Assembly: GCA_027483385.1 (NCBI GenBank)
Contig: JAIXUT010000185.1
Span: 1-34,666 of the forward strand
Direction: 5' to 3'
Length of the DNA: 34,666 nt
Source: Alphaproteobacteria bacterium
GTDB taxonomy: Bacteria; Pseudomonadota; Alphaproteobacteria; UBA2136; UBA6156
Below, piece by piece: positions 14,854-24,043 of the stretch (position 1 is the stretch's first letter; every line of letters starts with the position of its first letter). A program made the position numbers and the translations under genes. Below the pieces are notes generated by a model, which searched no databases, was not told where the DNA came from, and was given only the letters and a program-made list of their open reading frames with translations.

Positions 14854-16535
14854 TGGCAATCGCACTGCTTACACAGCCGGGCGATATTTGCTTTGCCCGC
14901 AACCAATGCATCTGGAAGTTTCGCGCTGCTCAAATGATCGGTGGCGACTTGTACGATGCAATGGGCGTTTATACGGATTTATCCTATTCGCTCAGCGATC
15001 GGTTTACGGCCGGTGAAACGGTCACGATTACCTATACCGATGCCGACAATACCAGCCAAACCGTAGTTTTTACTGCGGCAAATCTGTACACTGGTACCAA
15101 TCAATTACCTACCAATACCTGGACGGGAACCAATGGCGACTACTGGGCAACAGTGGTGCAAATCATTCAACAGCACCCACGTATTGCGCCTTGGTTTACA
15201 GTCCGTTCTATATCGGTTTCCGGAAGTTTGAAACTGCGCATGCAAGCCCTTGAAGTTGTTGGATGGGTACTTTCTGTTGCCAATACCCACGGTTTTGCTA
15301 TCATGGATCACGCTGCTACCGATGATATGACGCCGGATAATTACAAGATCCGGTTTGAGGTGTTTTTCGAAACCCAATACAAAAGCGGCACCTACGAGCA
15401 GGTTGCACAACTGGAAGGCTTGCCAGAGCCCGGCACCGGCTTTTGTTACTTTGATATATCGAGCGTATTGGAAGGGCAGTGCCAATCGGAGCGGGTAGAG
15501 CCGCTTGTACCTGTATGGGGCACCGATGAAGTTACCCTTGCGGATAATTTGCGCCGGTATTATGTGCGGTGGACCGAAGAGTACGGATCGCCGGTGGTGG
15601 TGCAGGATTGGGATTACAGCGCAATAAAATTGGTGATGGATGGCGGCGTAAGTCAAACACTCTTTGGGTTATTTGACTATCTGAGTGCAATTGATTCGGA
15701 TAATTCACTGCTTACCTGGATGCCTGGTGATCAGCAAGTAATACTCAACCAACCGGTGTTTTTGAACTGGTTTAACTACTACGGGATTGCAGTAAAGCCG
15801 GTTGTAAAGGTGGTTTGGTACAGCATTAATGATAACAGTGCCAGTGCGGCCATTTATCGGTACACTGCAGGTGCCCTTTTTATTGCGGACAAGGAGACGG
15901 CCATCATTCCTGTAAGCCCCACAGCGCTTGGTATTGATAACCAGGATGCGGCGTATCGCTACACCGTACAGGTAGGGTTTGATGATCCAGAGGTAAGCGG
16001 GTTTTCGTTTACGGCGCTGAGTGCTGAGCGTACTTATTACATCAATCGGGATTATCAGCGTAGTGAGCGGTTTGTGTGTTATTTGAATGCATTTGGCGTG
16101 CCGGAAGTATGGCGTTGTACGGGTGCACACGGCAAGAAATTGAATATAGATCGCTCTGTGTCCGAGCGATCGCTTTTACCGGGTTACAATGAATTGGCTA
16201 CTGAGCGCTTCCAATACGCACAGCAATTTGACAATACATTCACGTATCGAACAGGGTTTGTTAGAAGGGAAGAAGCGGACTCTTTGCAAGAGGTCTTACT
16301 TTCCGCTTCTGTGTATGATGTAAGTGTGAAGGGCTATATACCCTTATTGCTTACCAGCAATGATTTTGAAGTGACCGATTCTAATCGGGACTTGCATGCA
16401 TACCAGTTTAATGCGCGGCCTCGCAGAGATGAGCGCAACTATTCCAACTTTAAACAAAGTGCTTTAATGGCAGCATGGGAAGATCCTGGAGGAAATGCCT
16501 GGATGGATACTTTCGCAATGCCATGGCTAACATAA
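14853..16535 (+). CDS. Large hypothetical tail or baseplate protein
   Basis: The 560-residue protein is beta-rich throughout, with repeated short aromatic strands (ETVTITYTDADNTSQTVVFTA in the N-terminal part; YRYTVQVGFDDPEVSGFSF near residue 370) and no signal peptide. A likely N-terminal globular region is followed by immunoglobulin- or fibronectin-like strands. Size, coupling to the previous gene and position before the fibre suggest a baseplate or distal tail role. No catalytic motif or named family is recognised. Confidence 0.6.
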   Translation: MAIALLTQPGDICFARNQCIWKFRAAQMIGGDLYDAMGVYTDLSYSLSDRFTAGETVTITYTDADNTSQTVVFTAANLYTGTNQLPTNTWTGTNGDYWATVVQIIQQHPRIAPWFTVRSISVSGSLKLRMQALEVVGWVLSVANTHGFAIMDHAATDDMTPDNYKIRFEVFFETQYKSGTYEQVAQLEGLPEPGTGFCYFDISSVLEGQCQSERVEPLVPVWGTDEVTLADNLRRYYVRWTEEYGSPVVVQDWDYSAIKLVMDGGVSQTLFGLFDYLSAIDSDNSLLTWMPGDQQVILNQPVFLNWFNYYGIAVKPVVKVVWYSINDNSASAAIYRYTAGALFIADKETAIIPVSPTALGIDNQDAAYRYTVQVGFDDPEVSGFSFTALSAERTYYINRDYQRSERFVCYLNAFGVPEVWRCTGAHGKKLNIDRSVSERSLLPGYNELATERFQYAQQFDNTFTYRTGFVRREEADSLQEVLLSASVYDVSVKGYIPLLLTSNDFEVTDSNRDLHAYQFNARPRRDERNYSNFKQSALMAAWEDPGGNAWMDTFAMPWLT

Positions 16536-16539
16536 AGAT

Positions 16540-16962
16540 ATGGCTAAGGTAGATACGTTTACGCTTCAAACTACGCTTTACAGCGACACCAGGATCCCGT
16601 TTCAATTTCGTGGAAATGGTTTGCCAGCCGCACCTAGAGGTGTTGAGTTATCGGTATTGCTTGCATGGATTGAAGCGAATATATCCATCAATGGCGCTGA
16701 TCCAGTTAGCGCCAGCATCACCACTGGCGCGCCGAGCGTCGCAATACCTGCAGGGAAACTCCTGGAAAAATTTGTGGTAATTGGTGCGGCATCAGGAACG
16801 TTTTCGCTCGGCACTACCGTAAGCGGAACCGACCTTTTTGAATCAGAGCCCTATGATACAAATGGGGCCGTTTTCGTAATTGAAAAATACTTCAAAACGG
16901 CAGGAAACATCTATTTCAGCGGCTTCACTGGCACATTAACTGTAAAACTTTACTATCGATGA
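16540..16962 (+). CDS. Small hypothetical structural protein
   Basis: This 140-residue protein is rich in glycine, threonine and alanine, with segments such as PAGKLLEKFVVIGAASGTFSLG that fit a beta-sandwich. It starts four bases after the preceding stop, and its own stop overlaps the start of the giant fibre gene (ATGA). It may be a fibre adaptor or trimerisation partner; this is inferred from context. No family is recognised. Confidence 0.6.
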   Translation: MAKVDTFTLQTTLYSDTRIPFQFRGNGLPAAPRGVELSVLLAWIEANISINGADPVSASITTGAPSVAIPAGKLLEKFVVIGAASGTFSLGTTVSGTDLFESEPYDTNGAVFVIEKYFKTAGNIYFSGFTGTLTVKLYYR

Positions 16963-19900
16963 AATTCATACGTTGCTTAATTGCATGTGTTCTTATTGCT
17001 ATTGCGGCACCTGGTTATACGCAAACGACTACCGCGCAAAAGGTAATCGTAAAAGAAAGGTTGATACTGACCGGTGATACGCTCACCGATGTGATTAAAT
17101 CCATCAGTAATGCGGCGACGCACTATCAAACACCGACCGGAAAGGCGGTATACGATTGGGTAACCGGCACCTTTTTACAAACCGTTGCAAAAACCACGCG
17201 CTTTTCTGGATCCGGCACCACGGGCAGCCCGCTCGAGTTGGCGCAGCAAGGCGCATCCAGCGGCCAGATACTCAAGTGGAATGGTACATCCTGGGCACCT
17301 GCTGCGGATGCTACTGGCACAACATTATCAGCCGATAGCCTTATGCGTGCCGTTGGGCTTTATACTGCGAGTAGTGGCACGCTGCCTACGTTTACCCCAA
17401 ATGCGAATTATGGACCGTTTTGGGCGAAAAATACAACGGATGGGGTGTTTTATAGATACGACCGTTCCACTAGCGCCTGGGTAGTTGATACGTATGCTTT
17501 AACGGGTGCCATTACAAAAACTTCCGGTTCTACTGTTACCACATTGGCCAGCAACCAGGTAGACAGTACGCATGTAAAACCGCGCAGCATTGCAGGCGGC
17601 GACATAGCACTGGCAACTATTGCAGGGGCAAATATGCAATTAAATTCGCTAGATAGTACGCACGTTAAGCCTAGAAGCCTGGCTGGTTCAGATATACGGC
17701 TGGCAACCATTGCTGGCGTTAATATCCAAAGTGCTACAATTGATAGTAATAATATTAAACCACTATCTATACCAAACAGCGACTTGGCTGGTGGTATTAC
17801 TTTGTCAAAATTAGGCCAGAGCGCAGCCGCAACGGGCCAGGTAATAAAATGGAATGGTAGCGGCTGGGTACCGTCTGCGGATCTAGGCGGCTGGGGGCTA
17901 ACTGGTAATACTGCAACTGCTGGGAGTGATTTTCTAGGTACGACTAATCTTGTTTCTTTAGCGTTCCGAACCAACAACCTGCAAAGAATGAAAATAGACT
18001 CTTTGGGGAATGTAGGTATAGGCGTTAATTTGCCTTTAGCGCGCATGTACGTCGTAGGCGCTGGCTCCACCTCCTCCACATGGACGGCGCAGTTTCATAA
18101 CTTGACGGGGTCGAATAATGCGCTGCGGATTAGGGATGATGGGGCTGTTTTTGTGCCGGGTGGGATAACCGTTGGGGCTTCCAACTCCATCAACGGGTTA
18201 TTTATGGGTGATGCTACATCTGGACAGGAAAGCATCATATTAAGGTCTTCTGTGTTTCCCTCAACTACGGGTCTTTCTGACATAGTTTTTGGAAATGGGC
18301 AAGGATCACCGACAATAACATCTGGAGTACGCAACTTAGTAGGAATATCAACGGGTTTTGCTCCTACTTCTGGGACCGGGGAATTGCGTTGGTTCAACGT
18401 CAGCCCTAATGTAAATCAAACTGGAGGCGCTTCCGGCGCGTCCATCGGATTCCTTGCAAACCCAATTCTCACAAATGCTGCCTCTTGGAGGTCGTTCGAA
18501 TACCGCAACAATAGCGGATGGGGTATTTATGGAGTAGGCACTGCCAACAACTATTTAAATGGTTGGTTGGGCCTCGGTACTACAACTATGAGCGCTGACC
18601 GATTTGATATTCAAGGGACGGCGGTATCTGACGGCCCTGCGACAAGTGGTGAATTGGCCACAACTGCTACCGGAACAGGTTGGACAGGCACTTCGTTTGC
18701 CACGGGGTATCAGGACACAGGTGGTGCGGGAACAGGCCCGCTTACGGCTAATTCACTTACAATTGTAAGTGGTGCATTTTATCAGGTTAATTTCACTGTA
18801 ACAGGCCGTACTGCTGGCTCTTTCGTAGCAACTTTAGGAGGCATAACTTCCGCAGCATTTATAGCAACAGGGCAATTCCCTCAACAACAGACAACCTCAA
18901 CTGCTACGTTGGTAATTACGCCAACGGCAGACTTTGATGGAACTGTAGTGGTAAGTGTTCGTAGAATCACCGCGGCTACACCATTAATTGCATATAAAAG
19001 TAGCAGCGGTGGTATTACGCTTACTGTGCAAAGCAATACAACAAGTAATACAATCATAGGTAACAATAGTGGTCACTTTTCTTCTGTATCAGGAGGAACG
19101 GGAATTAAGAAAACACTTTTTGGTTCTAATGCGGGCAATTTAGTTACAACAGCAACGAATGTCAGTTCATTTGGTGCAAATTCAGGGTTTACTAACACTA
19201 CGGGGACATTTTGGAGCGCGTTTGGTGCTGATGCAGGTTTATCAAACCGTACAGGTTCGCATTGGACAGCGATAGGGGCAAGCGCTGGTCAGGCGGCATT
19301 AGGAACAGATTGGACAGCAATAGGTTCTTACTCCGCATATCAGAACACGTCTACCACAGCAAGATGGGTGGCGATGGGGAGATTTGCAGCGGGTTCCAAT
19401 ATTTCCGGTCAAGATTTCGTCGCACTTGGTTACATATCTGGTGGTACAGGTTCTAATTACGCTGCTGTTGGGTATCAGGCTGCGCGTTATAGCGACGCCA
19501 ACGGGTATGTATCTATAGGTGGTAATTCAGCGCTAAACCACATTAGCGGGAATCAGTTTGTTGCAATTGGTATCGACGCTGGATCGTACACAAATGCGTT
19601 AGGAAATTCACAATACTTTGCTAATAGCGTGTACATAGGTGCTGGTGCGCGATCTACTAACGGCACAAGTGGTTCGCCTACATCTAATGAGGTAGTAATT
19701 GGAGGCCTAAACGCTCAAAGTTTAGGAACCAACACTACTGTAATAGGCACCAGCGCCACCACACAAACATGGCTGGGTGGAAGCCTTACGCTAGGCACTA
19801 CAGGGGCACCAGCAGCCCGATTGCATGTGCAAATTGGCACCGCTACCGAGATAGGCTTAATTGTACGCGGCGCAGCCGGGCAAACAGCAAATCTTGCTCA

Positions 19901-20753
19901 GTTTCAGAACAGCGCAGGAACAGCATTAACATCTATCACCTCGAACGGGTCTATTGTTTTATCTAACTCTACCGACCTAAATTGGAATACATTTTCCAAA
20001 ATATCATCGGCGGCAAACGGGAATCTTACACTCTATAATAATTCATATAACGGATTCGGTATTCTACAATTTGGCGGTACGGGTCCCACTATGCCAGGAT
20101 TAAAACGGTTTGCTAACAATACTTTGCAAGTAATCTCTAGTGACGATGCAACAGCGTCTAATTTACTTGTTACTGGGAGTCTGGCTGTAGGCGCAACGAG
20201 TGCGGCTGCCAAAGTGCATATTGTGGGCACTGGGGCAACTAGCGCAACGTGGTCCTTGCAAGTACACAACAACGCCACCAATAACGCGCTGATGGTGCGC
20301 GACGATGGCCGCACAGGCCTAGGCACGGCCACACTAGCCGCCGCAACGCTAACAATAGCAGCTGGCACAACCAGCACAGCACCGCTTAATATCCCAGCAG
20401 GGACCAATACAACCACCATAGCAGCCGGTAATATTGAAAACAACGGCACCGACTTACAATACTCGCCAGACGCATTCTCACGATATGTTTTGATCAAAGG
20501 ATATAGTGGTACAAGCCCATCTTTAGATTTTCCGGCGATGGCGCAGGGTACAGGCGCCGTATTAACATTCACTGATTCGAATGCAGCATCAGGTGATATC
20601 ATCACAATAAGCAATCCATTCGCTTCTGGAGGCTCATTTACTTTCACCGCTGGTTGTTCTACTTCAGGAACTATCTGGGTCAATGTTATTAGTTGGGGAT
20701 CTGGTACTAATGATCCAGGTGCCGCCACATTCAAGTATCGAATCTTAAAATAA
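16959..20753 (+). CDS. Giant fibre/adhesin-like protein with signal peptide and YadA-like head repeats
   Basis: The 1264-residue protein begins with a predicted signal peptide (MKFIRCLIACVLIAIAAPGY, cut near T21|Q22). Residues about 80-310 hold repeated fibre units: GQILKWNGTSW and GQVIKWNGSGW, and three 30-residue copies of D-S-x-x-[VI]-K-P. Two diverged modules begin VVGAGSTSSTWTAQ (near 362) and IVGTGATSATWSLQ (near 1086). Residues about 690-940 carry short AxG, AIG and SxG repeats like the beta-roll heads of YadA-type trimeric adhesins. No C-terminal peptidase_S74 chaperone or YadA membrane anchor is visible. It is probably a trimeric receptor-binding fibre or an exported adhesin; the signal peptide is odd for a virion protein. 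Confidence 0.75.
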   Translation: MKFIRCLIACVLIAIAAPGYTQTTTAQKVIVKERLILTGDTLTDVIKSISNAATHYQTPTGKAVYDWVTGTFLQTVAKTTRFSGSGTTGSPLELAQQGASSGQILKWNGTSWAPAADATGTTLSADSLMRAVGLYTASSGTLPTFTPNANYGPFWAKNTTDGVFYRYDRSTSAWVVDTYALTGAITKTSGSTVTTLASNQVDSTHVKPRSIAGGDIALATIAGANMQLNSLDSTHVKPRSLAGSDIRLATIAGVNIQSATIDSNNIKPLSIPNSDLAGGITLSKLGQSAAATGQVIKWNGSGWVPSADLGGWGLTGNTATAGSDFLGTTNLVSLAFRTNNLQRMKIDSLGNVGIGVNLPLARMYVVGAGSTSSTWTAQFHNLTGSNNALRIRDDGAVFVPGGITVGASNSINGLFMGDATSGQESIILRSSVFPSTTGLSDIVFGNGQGSPTITSGVRNLVGISTGFAPTSGTGELRWFNVSPNVNQTGGASGASIGFLANPILTNAASWRSFEYRNNSGWGIYGVGTANNYLNGWLGLGTTTMSADRFDIQGTAVSDGPATSGELATTATGTGWTGTSFATGYQDTGGAGTGPLTANSLTIVSGAFYQVNFTVTGRTAGSFVATLGGITSAAFIATGQFPQQQTTSTATLVITPTADFDGTVVVSVRRITAATPLIAYKSSSGGITLTVQSNTTSNTIIGNNSGHFSSVSGGTGIKKTLFGSNAGNLVTTATNVSSFGANSGFTNTTGTFWSAFGADAGLSNRTGSHWTAIGASAGQAALGTDWTAIGSYSAYQNTSTTARWVAMGRFAAGSNISGQDFVALGYISGGTGSNYAAVGYQAARYSDANGYVSIGGNSALNHISGNQFVAIGIDAGSYTNALGNSQYFANSVYIGAGARSTNGTSGSPTSNEVVIGGLNAQSLGTNTTVIGTSATTQTWLGGSLTLGTTGAPAARLHVQIGTATEIGLIVRGAAGQTANLAQFQNSAGTALTSITSNGSIVLSNSTDLNWNTFSKISSAANGNLTLYNNSYNGFGILQFGGTGPTMPGLKRFANNTLQVISSDDATASNLLVTGSLAVGATSAAAKVHIVGTGATSATWSLQVHNNATNNALMVRDDGRTGLGTATLAAATLTIAAGTTSTAPLNIPAGTNTTTIAAGNIENNGTDLQYSPDAFSRYVLIKGYSGTSPSLDFPAMAQGTGAVLTFTDSNAASGDIITISNPFASGGSFTFTAGCSTSGTIWVNVISWGSGTNDPGAATFKYRILK
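17562..17831 (+). repeat. Three 90-base coding repeats in the fibre gene
   Basis: Units starting at 17562, 17652 and 17742 each encode about 30 residues of the form D-S-x-x-[VI]-K-P-x-S-[IL]. The first two (THVKPRSIAGGD, THVKPRSLAGSD) are close and the third (NNIKPLSIPNSD) has diverged. This looks like in-frame tandem amplification of a shaft unit. Confidence 0.65.
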
Positions 20754-20777
20754 CGGGGGAACCCATAAACGACAACT

Positions 20778-21380
20778 ATGAAATACCTTTTCTTTTTATT
20801 TTTCAGCCTTGTGTACTTAAATATAAGTGCACAATCTCAGGTAGTTTTGGATACTACCTATAATACCTCAAAATCAGGTTTTTTATATACAATAAACCTA
20901 GTTCAGTATGCTGATGGATCATATACAGAGCGGGCAACCATACAAGGCGATAGTATCTCTATTTTAAATGACCAAGTGCAAAAAATAGAAACTAGATGTA
21001 ATATGATCGCAGAAGCCGCTGTAATCGCAATGCAAGCCCGTCAGGCAAGTATTGATTTCGCAAAGATGGATACGCTTTGCATATCACTTACTGCACGATC
21101 GCCCGTAAAGCAATTAATGGATGCTTACAGCGCCGAGTTAAGCATAGGGCAATGGGTAATTATAATCAATGGTACAACAACCAATGTAACGTTCCCGGTG
21201 CTTTCCACCAACCAAAGAAAGCGATTACTTCCGGCAGGTAGTACTGCTAAAACAATGCTCATTTTTGGCAAAATGATGCGACTCATAAACTATCCAGCGA
21301 CCGGAATAAACCTCTTATTCCGGGTAAAGGAAGGATTGTGGCAATCAATTGATAAATCGGTCATCTTAAAAAAAATCTAG
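20778..21380 (+). CDS. Small exported hypothetical protein
   Basis: The 200-residue protein begins MKYLFFLFFSLVYLNISAQS, a short signal peptide cut ISA|Q at residue 18. The mature part has a strand-rich start (TINLVQYADGSYTERATI) and a helical middle (RCNMIAEAAVIAMQARQ). It follows the fibre gene after 24 bases and is AT-richer than it. Export to the periplasm is predicted. It may assist the fibre or alter the host envelope; no family is recognised. Confidence 0.6.
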   Translation: MKYLFFLFFSLVYLNISAQSQVVLDTTYNTSKSGFLYTINLVQYADGSYTERATIQGDSISILNDQVQKIETRCNMIAEAAVIAMQARQASIDFAKMDTLCISLTARSPVKQLMDAYSAELSIGQWVIIINGTTTNVTFPVLSTNQRKRLLPAGSTAKTMLIFGKMMRLINYPATGINLLFRVKEGLWQSIDKSVILKKI

Positions 21381-21381
21381 C

Positions 21382-21975
21382 ATGAAGCACCTATTTACAT
21401 TGTTTTTTCTGCTTTGCCTGCTACAACTAAGCATCGCACAACAGGCCCCTAATTACCAGTTAGTTCCAAATTTCAATGTACCACCGATCTATCAAGGTAT
21501 TTACCTCGATAAATCCTTTGATAAAGGCCCATTGGTAGAGCGCCCATATTCTTATCCAGATCCTACCTTCAACTGGAAGCAAGAAGCAAAGCGCACAATC
21601 GCCCCTGCATCCCTGGCATTCGCCTCCGGAATATTCGGCGGGCTACACGAAGCCCTGCTATGGCGCAAAGACGTATTTTTCAAACGCTTCCCAAACGCCA
21701 ATCGCCAATACTGGGACAACTCAATTTCCTGGGAAAACAAATACTGGAGGCGCTGCCCCGTGCAGTTGAGTGATGCATACCACTTCACGGCCAGCGCGCA
21801 CCATATGTTGCTTTTTTCGGCAGGCGTTACGGCAACCGTACCCATCGCTACCCAGTGGAAAAGGTCTGGCAAATGGTGGTACCCCATTGCCCGCATCGCC
21901 ATGCAAAGCGCCGCAATAAGTGCCGGGTATTACCTGGGCAGTGAACTTACATTCTCCCAGTTTTTCAAAAGATGA
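21382..21975 (+). CDS. Exported or membrane-associated hypothetical protein
   Basis: The 197-residue protein begins with a signal peptide (MKHLFTLFFLLCLLQLSIAQ, cut SIA|Q at residue 19). The mature part has aromatic and charged sections (WENKYWRRCPVQLSDAYH) and two or three moderately hydrophobic helices (ASLAFASGIFGGLHEALL; MLLFSAGVTATVPIA; AMQSAAISAGYYLGSEL). This resembles small envelope proteins of unknown function. It starts two bases after the previous exported gene and overlaps the next small membrane gene. Confidence 0.6.
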   Translation: MKHLFTLFFLLCLLQLSIAQQAPNYQLVPNFNVPPIYQGIYLDKSFDKGPLVERPYSYPDPTFNWKQEAKRTIAPASLAFASGIFGGLHEALLWRKDVFFKRFPNANRQYWDNSISWENKYWRRCPVQLSDAYHFTASAHHMLLFSAGVTATVPIATQWKRSGKWWYPIARIAMQSAAISAGYYLGSELTFSQFFKR

Positions 21976-22136
21976 TCACCACGCACGAATGCATCACCAT
22001 CATCTTGCTGGTGGGCAATTTGAGTGGGATATACCATGCATGGCCACGAATAGCGCATAAGAAATGGGCGATCCCTGCAGGAGTAGGGATCGCCCTTATT
22101 TCATTGGCAATCGTTTACCGTATTTTCTGCACATGA
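21972..22136 (+). CDS. 54-residue two-helix membrane protein
   Basis: This short frame starts in an ATGA overlap with the previous stop and ends in an ATGA overlap with the next start, strong context for a real gene. The sequence opens MITTHECITIILLVG and has a second hydrophobic stretch at residues about 34-50 (IPAGVGIALISLAIVY), separated by a basic loop (WPRIAHKKW). Two membrane helices fit a small holin, antiholin or envelope protein. No family is recognised. Confidence 0.6.
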   Translation: MITTHECITIILLVGNLSGIYHAWPRIAHKKWAIPAGVGIALISLAIVYRIFCT

Positions 22137-23971
22137 TAGCCTTAAAAACGAATAACAAAGTACTAGAATTGGCAGCAGGAGCATCGCTGTCCATCACGGC
22201 AAGCAATCCGGCATTCGATAAGGATTTTGTCGATCGGGTGTTCTCGTTTCCGTTCAAAATCGCGCTTTCTCCTAACAATCTGTACGCCGTAAAGCATTTC
22301 AATCGCTTCGACAGCAAGCGGCCAAGCCAGCCCACAGCAACGGTGTATATTGATAATTTCACAGTATCGCCCGGATACTTGAATATCCTGAGCGTTACTG
22401 AAACGGAAATTGAAAGTACGTTTCAAAATGAAGCCATCAACTGGCTCAGTACAATAAAGGAATTGAAAATCCGGTCCTTGATGCCGGTAATTACAATACC
22501 CCGCGTTGTTGAGGCGCATTGGGTGCTGAGCATCCAGGCAACGCCACCATGTCAATACGCCATTACAATCAACGGGGTACAGTATTCACATTACCATGTA
22601 CCGGCAGGATTTACAGAGATACCCGCCGCAATGGCCGCTTTAGCCGCGCTCATCAATGCGGATTATCCGGGCGTTGCCAGTTTCCCTGGTAGTTTTGAAC
22701 TGCATCCGGATGATACGATGTTCCCATTTGTGGTAGAACTGCATACCATGGTGAATTTTTTGCCGAATACCTTTTACACCTACGCCAAACGTAACAACTT
22801 CAATCTCCAGGCGCATATTACAACTTTAGAAAGCACACCAGTTGCAACGCATTGCTGGCCGGTTATTCGCAATACGGGGTTTTATACGATTCAAAAGAAC
22901 CCGTATTATGAAAACTATATTAATTACCGACACGGCGCAACAAAGGGGCAAAATGTGCCGCGTGATGATAAATACTTTAAGTTTAACTACTGCCCGCAGG
23001 TGAAAGTCAAGTATGTATTTGACCGCATTGCTGAGCAAATGGGCTTTGCCTGGGAGGGTGATTTTTACAATAGTCCGGAATTCGCCGCATTGTGCATTTA
23101 TGGTAATTATGCGGGCGATCATACGCTGTTTGAGGGCTACGAAACCGGATTAAAATACCTGAATGGATTCACGGAAACCTACGACCTGGCCAAGCAAGTT
23201 CCGGATATTGATGCGCAGACATTTGTACTGCGCATTTTGGATATCCTCAATATTTACCCGGTAATACAGAAAAAGCGGGTAGTACTTAAAAAGCGGCGAG
23301 ATCAACTCAAAGCCCGCATTTTGAATGCCGATAATGCGGTATCGCCTACAACGATCAAAATGCAAATCGTTACGCCAAAGGGATTTACCATGCAGTTTAA
23401 GGAGGAAACCAGCGACACCTACACCGATGCAACCCAGTTAGAGCCACTGGTATTGGGCGCTGGTACCACATTGAAAGAATTTGAAGCAAGGCCACTCAGC
23501 GATTTTCAGCCCATCATTGATTACCTGGGCGGTGCCGCATTTCGGGTGGCCGCATTGATTGCCCTGGGCAACAGCGAAGAGGTTGATTTAGGCGTGAAAA
23601 ATACGGCCGGGTTCAGGCTGTTTTTTTGCTGGGGACTGCACCAGGGAGAATCCTATAATTACATGCTCGGTACCCACTTGAATACCGATTACGCCGGGAA
23701 TATTCTCGGTGATTTTTCTTTGGAACTCGATGGTGCCGATGGCCTGTACCAGCAACTGCACCAGGGCTGGATTGAACTGGGCGATGGCGCGCCCATGGAG
23801 TGTACTGCCGCGCTCACACCTGGCCAACTCACTAAGTTATTCCAATGGACTACACCGATCGTTACTTTTTACCATCGCCTTGGGGTGGTAAAGGCTATCG
23901 TGAAATACTTTGAGGTTACGGCCGCTCAGAATGGCCTGAGTACGGTGAAACTTACCATGGTGAAGTTATAG
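22133..23971 (+). CDS. Large hypothetical tail protein
   Basis: This 612-residue protein has no signal peptide. The N-terminus shows strands and a PFKIALSPNNLYAVKHFNRF segment, followed by beta-rich stretches, a central helical region (DRIAEQMGFAWEGDFY) and a C-terminus ending AAQNGLSTVKLTMVKL. Size and place in the tail module suggest a baseplate or tip protein. The ATG at 22133 overlaps the small membrane gene's stop; a longer start at 22064 would lie inside that gene. No family is recognised with confidence. Confidence 0.6.
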   Translation: MIALKTNNKVLELAAGASLSITASNPAFDKDFVDRVFSFPFKIALSPNNLYAVKHFNRFDSKRPSQPTATVYIDNFTVSPGYLNILSVTETEIESTFQNEAINWLSTIKELKIRSLMPVITIPRVVEAHWVLSIQATPPCQYAITINGVQYSHYHVPAGFTEIPAAMAALAALINADYPGVASFPGSFELHPDDTMFPFVVELHTMVNFLPNTFYTYAKRNNFNLQAHITTLESTPVATHCWPVIRNTGFYTIQKNPYYENYINYRHGATKGQNVPRDDKYFKFNYCPQVKVKYVFDRIAEQMGFAWEGDFYNSPEFAALCIYGNYAGDHTLFEGYETGLKYLNGFTETYDLAKQVPDIDAQTFVLRILDILNIYPVIQKKRVVLKKRRDQLKARILNADNAVSPTTIKMQIVTPKGFTMQFKEETSDTYTDATQLEPLVLGAGTTLKEFEARPLSDFQPIIDYLGGAAFRVAALIALGNSEEVDLGVKNTAGFRLFFCWGLHQGESYNYMLGTHLNTDYAGNILGDFSLELDGADGLYQQLHQGWIELGDGAPMECTAALTPGQLTKLFQWTTPIVTFYHRLGVVKAIVKYFEVTAAQNGLSTVKLTMVKL

Positions 23972-24007
23972 CGTCCTTTCGCGTAGTGGTGGCCGGTCAC
24001 AACTTTA
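23972..24007 (+). promoter_or_regulatory. Putative phage late promoter 7 (weaker copy)
   Basis: CGTCCTTT at 23972-23979 and CAACTTTA ending at 24007 keep the 24-base spacing but differ at two conserved positions. The next gene starts 36 bases later. Confidence 0.55.
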
Positions 24008-24043
24008 CGGGCGAAACGATTCTATCACTACAAACCATTACCC

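Noticed and set aside
17562-17831. CRISPR-like array
   Set aside because: The 90-base units are in frame, coding and contiguous, with no unique spacers.
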